From: Acanthopleura granulata
Taxonomy: Eukaryota; Mollusca; Polyplacophora; Chitonida; Chitonidae
NCBI GenBank assembly: GCA_016165875.1
Contig: JABBOT010000030.1
Span: forward strand, 310,001 to 374,000
Length of the DNA: 64,000 nucleotides
Direction of reading: 5' to 3'
The notes beneath the pieces were generated by a model, which saw only the letters and a program-made list of their open reading frames with translations, had not been told where the DNA came from and did no database searches. The position numbers were made by a program, and so were the translations under genes. Shown piece after piece: positions 60,901-64,000 of the stretch (positions are counted from its first letter, which is position 1; each line of letters begins with the position of its first letter).

Positions 60901-61121
60901 CAGTGAAGCATTATTGTCCAATCACAAGGCTTCCTGCCAAATACTTCGATCCTATCACCCAAAGTCCATACGCAAATGCTCAGGCTTTCAAGGTCATTCG
61001 AGAAACCTACCTCCAGCAAGAGCAGCAAAATGAAAAACGATTGGCTGAGATGAACAGTCTGCTAGAACAGAAACGAAGGCAGCGATTGGCTACACCAACA
61101 CCACCAGCTGTGCAGACATGA
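48818..61121 (+). CDS. VPS72: VPS72/YL1 homologue, six coding exons
   Basis: Joining 48818-48928, 51430-51585, 52418-52529, 56866-57060, 58801-58942 and 60776-61121 gives 1062 nt, or 353 residues plus TGA, with every intron phase consistent. Human VPS72 is about 364 residues. The N terminus (NAGSRMASLLDAEDEDDFY, then TTYGGF) matches the H2A.Z-binding start of YL1. An acidic stretch, a basic KRKKRG patch, the LTQDELLAEAKLTEELNLRSLETY helix region (split by intron 4) and a C-terminal YL1_C domain (CSRTFITFTD to PYANAQAFKVIRETY) follow in family order. Known role: nuclear subunit of SRCAP/SWR1 and TIP60/p400 that binds H2A.Z-H2B for nucleosome exchange. Oddities: a probable GC-AG intron 1, an acceptor-like site directly before the ATG, and an intron 3 filled by two tandem arrays. 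No canonical AATAAA is visible soon after the stop. Confidence 0.93.
49296..49760 (-). pseudogene. Pogo/Tigger-like DDE transposase fragment
   Basis: The minus strand reads MVRDRVKKVHLSVMAAAKGI, then WARPLLRRMGYVKRKGTK in one frame; after a frameshift near 49550 it reads FEQMKETFLKC, then IPDELVINWDQTSLRMVP in the next. The last string is the signature around the first catalytic Asp of CENP-B/pogo-like DDE transposases (NWDQT). Only the middle of the protein is left and it decays further on. It lies antisense in VPS72 intron 1. Confidence 0.75.
50300..50465 (+). mobile_element. SINE-A in VPS72 intron 1, 5'-truncated
   Basis: From CTGTAGGTGGGAGGG through CAACCTGCGGATGGTCGTGG to the (AAATA)n tail. 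Confidence 0.85.
50694..50876 (+). repeat. 34-bp minisatellite in VPS72 intron 1
   Basis: The unit is AATCACACTCATGATCTTCC plus GCAAGGGTTGTGAT, about five copies. Just before it stands a segment (TGTGCTAATAACACACGCCTG ... AGAGTTTGGGAAGTGTGAAT) also found before the related array in intron 2. Confidence 0.9.
50897..51169 (+). mobile_element. SINE-A in VPS72 intron 1
   Basis: A diverged full-length copy: head GGCGGTCTCCATGGCCCTG, box B GAGCTCAAGTCC, tail AGATAAATAAATAAATCC. Confidence 0.8.
51430..51585 (+). CDS. VPS72: VPS72 exon 2 (acidic region)
   Basis: The exon is 156 nt (52 codons) and phase 0 at both ends. The acceptor is ACATTTTCAG and the donor is AAG|GTCATT. It encodes the acidic stretch with SDFSIDEDDE, which matches human SDFDIDEGDE, then PKRKKRGVDTKAYK, which matches the human RRKRRVVTKAYK region. 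Confidence 0.88.
51651..51810. mobile_element. Foldback MITE-like element, 57-bp terminal inverted repeats
   Basis: The left arm 51651-51707 (AGCCTGCAAATAGGTGTGTG...) and right arm 51754-51810 are inverted copies with a few mismatches, separated by a 46-bp loop. It has no coding capacity. It lies in VPS72 intron 2, 65 nt after exon 2. Confidence 0.8.
51866..52050 (+). repeat. Related 34-bp minisatellite in VPS72 intron 2
   Basis: The same leading segment as in intron 1, then units TATCACACTCCTGATCTTCG plus GTGAGACGTGTGAT, about three copies. The two loci are clearly homologous. Confidence 0.88.
52216..52411 (+). mobile_element. SINE-A abutting the VPS72 exon 3 acceptor
   Basis: GAGTTCAAGTCC, CCTCCCGCTATGATGC and CGTCATAAAACACCAATTAAT identify it. 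The tail ends about 7 nt before the AG of intron 2, so the SINE supplies nearly the whole 3' splice region. Confidence 0.85.
52418..52529 (+). CDS. VPS72: VPS72 exon 3; its 3' end seeds a tandem array
   Basis: The exon is 112 nt, starts in phase 0 and ends in phase 1 (GCC ATA G). It begins EPVKKIPKIVKK. The 3' splice site has a poor pyrimidine tract because the tail of a SINE ends only about 7 nt before the AG. The last 42 bases of the exon, from 52488, are unit 1 of the 44-bp array that continues into the intron. The donor AG|GTAAGTG is formed by the GT that ends unit 1 and the AAGTG that starts unit 2. Confidence 0.87.
52488..54027 (+). repeat. 44-bp minisatellite made from the VPS72 exon 3 / donor junction, 35 units
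   Basis: The array is exactly 1540 bp, 35 units of 44 bp with no indels. Each unit starts AAGTGGATAGAAGTTCC and ends CCAGCCGCCATAGGT. Unit 1 is the end of exon 3 plus the donor GT; units 2-35 are in the intron. Most differences lie at unit positions 18 (A, T or G) and 20 (C or A). Thirty-four junctions read AG|GTAAGTGG and the last reads AG|GTAACC. Loss of indels and near identity mean the array is young or homogenised. Confidence 0.97.
54119..56061 (+). mobile_element. Retrotransposon 3' UTR copy with an internal tandem array
   Basis: The sequences before and after the array (54119-54213 and about 56017-56061) match, in inverse orientation, the 3' end region of the LINE at 61664-64000 (about 61870-62090). 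Examples are GAACTGTAGGGTCTAGAGAA and AAGATTTACAG. The array therefore expanded inside an inserted element copy. The right boundary is uncertain. Confidence 0.75.
54214..56016 (+). repeat. 78-79-bp tandem array, about 23 units
   Basis: Each unit carries CTTGTACCTGTGGTGACATA, then AACAAATCATTTTTGTCTTC, then a TGTATGGGTACA motif. Counting the CCTGTGGTG motif gives about 23 units. Variants such as GTTCCCTTGGAAG versus TTTCCCTTGGGAG alternate in blocks. It fills 1.8 kb of VPS72 intron 3. Minus-strand ORFs across it are by-products. Confidence 0.93.
56677..56845 (+). mobile_element. SINE-A just before VPS72 exon 4
   Basis: From CACTGTGAATTCAAGCCC through CGTACGTGGGAAGGTC to the tail AATTAATAAATAA, about 22 nt before exon 4. 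The 3' block is shortened. Confidence 0.85.
56866..57060 (+). CDS. VPS72: VPS72 exon 4
   Basis: The exon is 195 nt and phase 1 at both ends; acceptor TGTTGTCAG, donor CTGG|GTAAGT. It encodes KKSLRRSTAQKS, related to human RKSMRQSTAEHT, and LTQDELLAEAKLTEELNLRSL, a highly conserved helical stretch. The split codon with exon 3 reads GAC (Asp), as in the human protein. A SINE tail ends about 22 nt upstream. Confidence 0.9.
57290..57500 (+). repeat. Repeat in VPS72 intron 4, partner in intron 5
   Basis: TTGGAACAGA, AAGATGTGGATATGTTTGTC, GGCTAAAAAG-type and AGACCAGGTGTCCCA strings recur, diverged, at about 59772-59970. Confidence 0.6.
58331..58564 (+). mobile_element. SINE-A in VPS72 intron 4
   Basis: From CCGTGGCGTAATGACC through box B (GTTCAAGTCG) and body to AACACCAAATGAATAAATC. 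Confidence 0.9.
58565..58775 (+). mobile_element. SINE variant just before VPS72 exon 5
   Basis: Box B-like GTGCGTTCGAATCCAGC, a divergent middle, then AAGTGGAAACTTCTTGAGC and CAACACCTGTCAAATAAAT, the SINE-A 3' pattern. It may be a third SINE with the same tail. It ends about 26 nt before exon 5. Confidence 0.7.
58801..58942 (+). CDS. VPS72: VPS72 exon 5
   Basis: The exon is 142 nt, enters in phase 1 and leaves in phase 2; acceptor CCCTTGACAG, donor GACAG|GTAAAA. It encodes TYQRLESEKKKARGQKQM, matching human TYERLEADKKKQVHKKR, then GPIIRFQSVTMPL, matching GPIITYHSVTVPL. A SINE-like A-rich tail ends about 26 nt before the exon. Confidence 0.9.
59196..59447 (+). mobile_element. SINE-A in VPS72 intron 5
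   Basis: Head with GTGGTTAGCTCACTAATACA, box B region, body, and tail AACACCTATCAGATAAAG. Confidence 0.85.
59772..59970 (+). repeat. Repeat in VPS72 intron 5, partner in intron 4
   Basis: TTTGGAACAGATAAC, AGACATGGATATGTCTTCAT and TTGGCTAAAAAGAACAGACT match 57290-57500 in order. Confidence 0.6.
60003..60157 (-). mobile_element. SINE-A in VPS72 intron 5, antisense, 3' half
   Basis: (TTTA)n, GGTTTTACACCATGCTCAAG, CACGACCATCCGCAGGTTGC. It is the only antisense SINE-A recognised inside VPS72. Confidence 0.85.
60776..61121 (+). CDS. VPS72: VPS72 exon 6 (YL1_C domain and stop)
   Basis: This terminal coding exon enters in phase 2 (AG|T gives Ser) after acceptor TCACTGCAG. It encodes the YL1_C domain at about residues 256-312 (CSRTFITFTD, YCPITRLPAKYFDPITQSPY, AFKVIRETYLQQ), followed by a Q/E/K-rich tail and TGA. 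Domain order and sequence leave little doubt about the family. Confidence 0.93.
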
Positions 61122-61301
61122 TCCATAAGAAGCATTGTGATTGGCTCATTCATTTTTGTGGAGGATATTTCTATTCACTGTTTAACTCATTGTAAATACA
61201 CGTAAATGTAAACATATGTGCTGTCCATTTGTTTGTTTGGAATTTAATGTTCAGCTTGCAATCATCACATATTTTTATATTTGATTGCCATTTTGACTAC
61301 C

Positions 61302-61645
61302 ATGGTGGCCTGGTGGTTTAGAGTGTCTGCCTCGAGGGCGGGAGATCCAGGATCAATCCTGGTTCAGGTAGTAACAGAGGCTATAGAAATGGTACTTTTT
61401 GGAGCCTTGCTTGGCACTGAGCACTGGGAGGTTGGAGCAAGGAAACATGACAGGTCGGCCTGGTGTCAGGATAATGTGACTGGGTGCGGTGTTGTGTCTG
61501 GTCTGGTGTCTTCTTCATGATGTTCCTGTCATTGCCATGCCACAAGAAGACACAGTATATATATATATATATATTGTAAAGACTCCTTGTCATATAAGTG
61601 AAAAATTGTTGAGTGTGATGTAAAATTCAAGCATACATACAAACG
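61302..61645 (+). mobile_element. SINE-B, full length
   Basis: tRNA-like head GTGGCCTGGTGGTTTAGAG plus GGATCAATCCTGG, a body with GTCAGGATAATGTGACTGGG, a (TA)n tract, then GTCATATAAGTG and TTGTTGAGTGTGATGTAAAA. The last part is the SINE-A 3' tail. It lies 180 nt after the VPS72 stop. Confidence 0.8.
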
Positions 61646-62011
61646 TCATAATAACAATCATGTTTTTTTTATTTTCTGAGAGCAATACAACACAGTCAAT
61701 ATATTACTGATCTTCCCTGAGGCCCTCCACAAACACACATTTATAAACATTGGCACCATATACTAGTTGAACTGAAATGAAAACTGAATGAAATACAAAA
61801 GATACAATACTTTAACAAATCTATTGTGAAATGGGATATGGAACTCCGGGAACTATGTACAAGACAGGCTTCTGTAAATCTTTAACCTTTTCAACCATTA
61901 ACGCTGTTATTAAAGGTTATTGAATGTATACAATCATTGTGAAACAAAGCCAAAAATGATTGTTTGTGTCACCACATGTATAAGCTTCATAAAACTATGA
62001 GAATTATTTCT

Positions 62012-62557
62012 CTAGACCCTACAGTTCTTCAAGACTGTTCTGAAATATTGTTTTAAGCAGTGATAGAAAAAGTTGTAGAATGGAGCTATATAATTAATGC
62101 AGCTGTCATTCAGATACAGGAATATGGGTAATAACCACTTGTCATACTGGTGTTGGAAATTCTGTACTGAGGAGGCACATTGGAGAGTAGTAGGGAGAGC
62201 ATTCCAGTTCAAACTTCCAGAATAGGAAAGGTTCCAGTTAAACATTTCAGAATGAGGAAAAGGGGGAATTAGTTGTATTGTTTTACTTGATCTTAGCTGT
62301 CTTCCTTGTTATTCTTTTATATGAAACATATTTTTCATATGTTCAGGGAAATAGTCATTGAGAGATTTGTAGATAGTTGGATCCTTATGATACTGAATGA
62401 TTTCATATATACTTTTCCTTGTTAAGGCTGAAAACATTTCAGAGGTAGTCATGCTTTTACTGTTGTTCAGTATCAACTGTGCTGCAGTCTTCTGCAGTTC
62501 ATACACTCTTTCCAAAAGTGCTTTTGAGCAGTTACACTGCACTGTAACATAATAACT
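62012..62557 (-). pseudogene. LINE ORF C-terminal region, broken
   Basis: These pieces continue the RT polypeptide beyond the SINE block: ELQKTAAQLILNNSKSMTTS, IYKSLNDYFPEHMK, then after a break SGSLNWNALPTTLQ and SVQNFQHQYDKWLLP. This is the usual C-terminal pattern of jockey/CR1-like ORF2 proteins (a basic helix, then 'YK.LN...P', then 'WN.LP'). Frameshifts separate the parts. Confidence 0.7.
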
Positions 62558-62570
62558 TATATATGGAAGA

Positions 62571-62982
62571 GGCTCCTGGCAGACCTTTGTACGTACGACC
62601 GAAGGGGAACCAGTTTGAGCTGGATGGGAACTCACAGCAACCGCATTTATGAAAAGGCTTTTGGGTTATTATGCAGCGATAGCACGAGGGGCTGATATAA
62701 ACACGGTATCATTTCAGCACAGTCTTAAATTAGGACACGGGGGCCTCCGTGGCTCAGTGACCCAAAGCTGCCCACCAATGCGGTCACTGTGAGTTCAGGT
62801 TTAGCTCATGCTGGCTTCCTCTCCGGCCGTAAGTGGGAAGGTCTGTTAGCAACCTGCGGATGGTCGTGGGTTCCCCCCCCCCGGGCTCTGCCCGGGTTCC
62901 TCCCACCATAATGCTGGCCGCCGTCATGTAAGTGAAATATTCTTCAGTACGGTGTAAAACACCACTCTAAAAAATAAATAAA
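62571..62982 (+). mobile_element. SINE block inserted in the LINE, 13-bp target duplication
   Basis: A reversed SINE-A fragment (62571-62695) is followed by a sense SINE-A (62748-62982, head GGCCTCCGTGGCTCAGTGACC, tail AAATAAATAAA). The block is flanked by TATATATGGAAGA at 62558-62570 and 62983-62995, a direct repeat that marks target-primed insertion into the LINE. Confidence 0.85.
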
Positions 62983-62995
62983 TATATATGGAAGA

Positions 62996-64000
62996 ATGTA
63001 TATGTTATGATAGAGAACTCTGGTTTTGTGAGGTAGAATATATTTGTGCTTCATCAACACAGGCAACAGGTTAGAAATAGTAACACCTAGAGAATCAACA
63101 TGTTTTTGCCAGGTGAGGTTTTCATCTACAAGTAAACCAAGCAACTGTAAATTATTCACATTTTCAATATGGCGACCGTCAGCTATAATGTTGAGAGGAT
63201 GCTGACGACACAACTTCAGTTTTTTAGATGTTCCAGTCAGTATGGTCTTGGTTTTCTTTCCATATATTATCATGTTATTTTCTGAACACCGTAGAGATAT
63301 ATGCTGAAGATTAAAATTTAAAGTTTTTTCAATTTCTGCGAGGTGTTGAGAAGAACAGTACACTGATGTGTTATCAGCACAAAATTCAACATCACATTCA
63401 GAGATATTGAAAACAATGTCATTTAAGTAAATAATGAACAATAACGGACTAACAATCAAACCCTGGAGAACCCCAGATCTTACATTCAAAGACAAGGATA
63501 AGCTGTTTTTAACTCTGACTTGTTGGGACCTAACGTCTAAATAAGAAGATACCCAATCTAATGGAATACCTAGACTTTGTAAAAGTAACTCGTGATCAGA
63601 AACGTCAAATGCTTTTCTGAAGTCAATCATCACAGAGCCAGTTATCTCATTATTATCAATAGCTTTTAGCCAGCTTTCAGTCAATGTGGTTAAAACTGTA
63701 AAACAGCAGTGTCTAGGACGGAAGCTAGATTGTGTATCACTGAAAAGGTTGTGGTCAGATATATAAAGACATTTGTGCACGTGGCTTTCCAAGGCTTTTG
63801 ACACAGATGGTAATATGGAGATGGGAAGGTGGTTGTCAGCCTAGTTAACCTGTCCTGTTTTATGCAGTGGGATTATTTTTGATTTCTTCTAGAAGTGTTG
63901 GAAAATACCAGATATCCCATGATTGTGATTTAATATGGCCTCTGTAAAAAAATATCTCATGGCTTTTTGCACAAGCCTGTTTACCGAGTTTCTTGTCTCT
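62996..64000 (-). pseudogene. LINE reverse transcriptase, broken
   Basis: Recognisable RT motifs occur in order: ISILPSVSKALE-like start (frameshifted), SSFRPRHC, MIDFRKAFD (first catalytic Asp kept), SGVLQGLIVSPLLF, IIYLNDI, and CADN where active enzymes have [FY]ADD. The last catalytic Asp is therefore Asn. Stops and frame changes upstream of about 63805 confirm decay. The ORF ends where SINEs are inserted. Expected function when intact: target-primed reverse transcription of the element RNA. Confidence 0.85.

Larger units (their letters stand above)
61664..64000 (-). mobile_element. Decayed non-LTR (LINE) retrotransposon, 3' part
   Basis: The minus strand carries a reverse transcriptase from the window edge down to about 62996, a C-terminal region (about 62310-62557, then about 62012-62245), a 3' UTR, and an end at about 61664-61677 where AATAAA sits in an A-run. 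The layout fits jockey/CR1-like LINEs. A SINE block (62571-62982) interrupts it. The 5' part lies outside the window. Confidence 0.85.

Noticed and set aside
61401..61593. ORFs within SINE-B
   Set aside because: SINE-B is non-coding; the frames are broken in the other copies.

Overview
This is animal nuclear DNA: two multi-exon protein genes, long introns, a very dense layer of tRNA-headed SINEs, a LINE-type reverse transcriptase, and several minisatellites. The SINE type and the mix of genes suggest a lophotrochozoan, most likely a mollusc. That placement is an inference and has not been checked by a database search.

Left part (1-11.7 kb): no confirmed gene. It holds SINE copies, two weak candidate exons near the left edge, a foldback at 4.2 kb, and a tandem duplication (about 7.32-10.0 kb) in which each copy carries a perfect palindrome of 66 or 64 bp.

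11.8-21.0 kb, minus strand: a nine-exon gene that can be assembled with fully consistent splice phases into a 480-residue membrane protein. It has a signal peptide, two EGF-like modules, a zona pellucida (ZP) domain, an RKKR furin-type site, one transmembrane helix and a short tail. I assign no gene symbol.

21-48.8 kb: mostly non-genic. It contains SINEs, two further dispersed repeat families (called C and D here), minisatellites of 42, 40 and 39 bp, and simple repeats.

48.8-61.1 kb, plus strand: a six-exon VPS72 (YL1) orthologue of 353 residues, the H2A.Z-handling subunit of the SRCAP/SWR1 and TIP60/p400 remodellers. Its third intron is remarkable. The last 42 bases of exon 3 plus the donor GT are repeated as 35 exact-length 44-bp units (35 x 44 = 1540 bp), so AG|GTAAGT occurs 34 times in a row. 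Use of any donor but the first brings in an in-frame TAG. A second array of about 23 units of 78-79 bp follows, and it lies inside a copy of a retrotransposon 3' untranslated region. Intron 1 carries a degraded pogo/Tigger-like transposase.

61.3-64.0 kb: a second SINE family, then a decayed non-LTR retrotransposon on the minus strand. That retrotransposon is itself interrupted by SINEs flanked by a 13-bp target-site duplication. Its 3' end is the same sequence that surrounds the large array in VPS72 intron 3.

A pattern shared by both genes: in 6 of the 13 mapped introns a sense-oriented SINE ends within about 7-52 nt of the 3' splice site, far more often than SINE density predicts.
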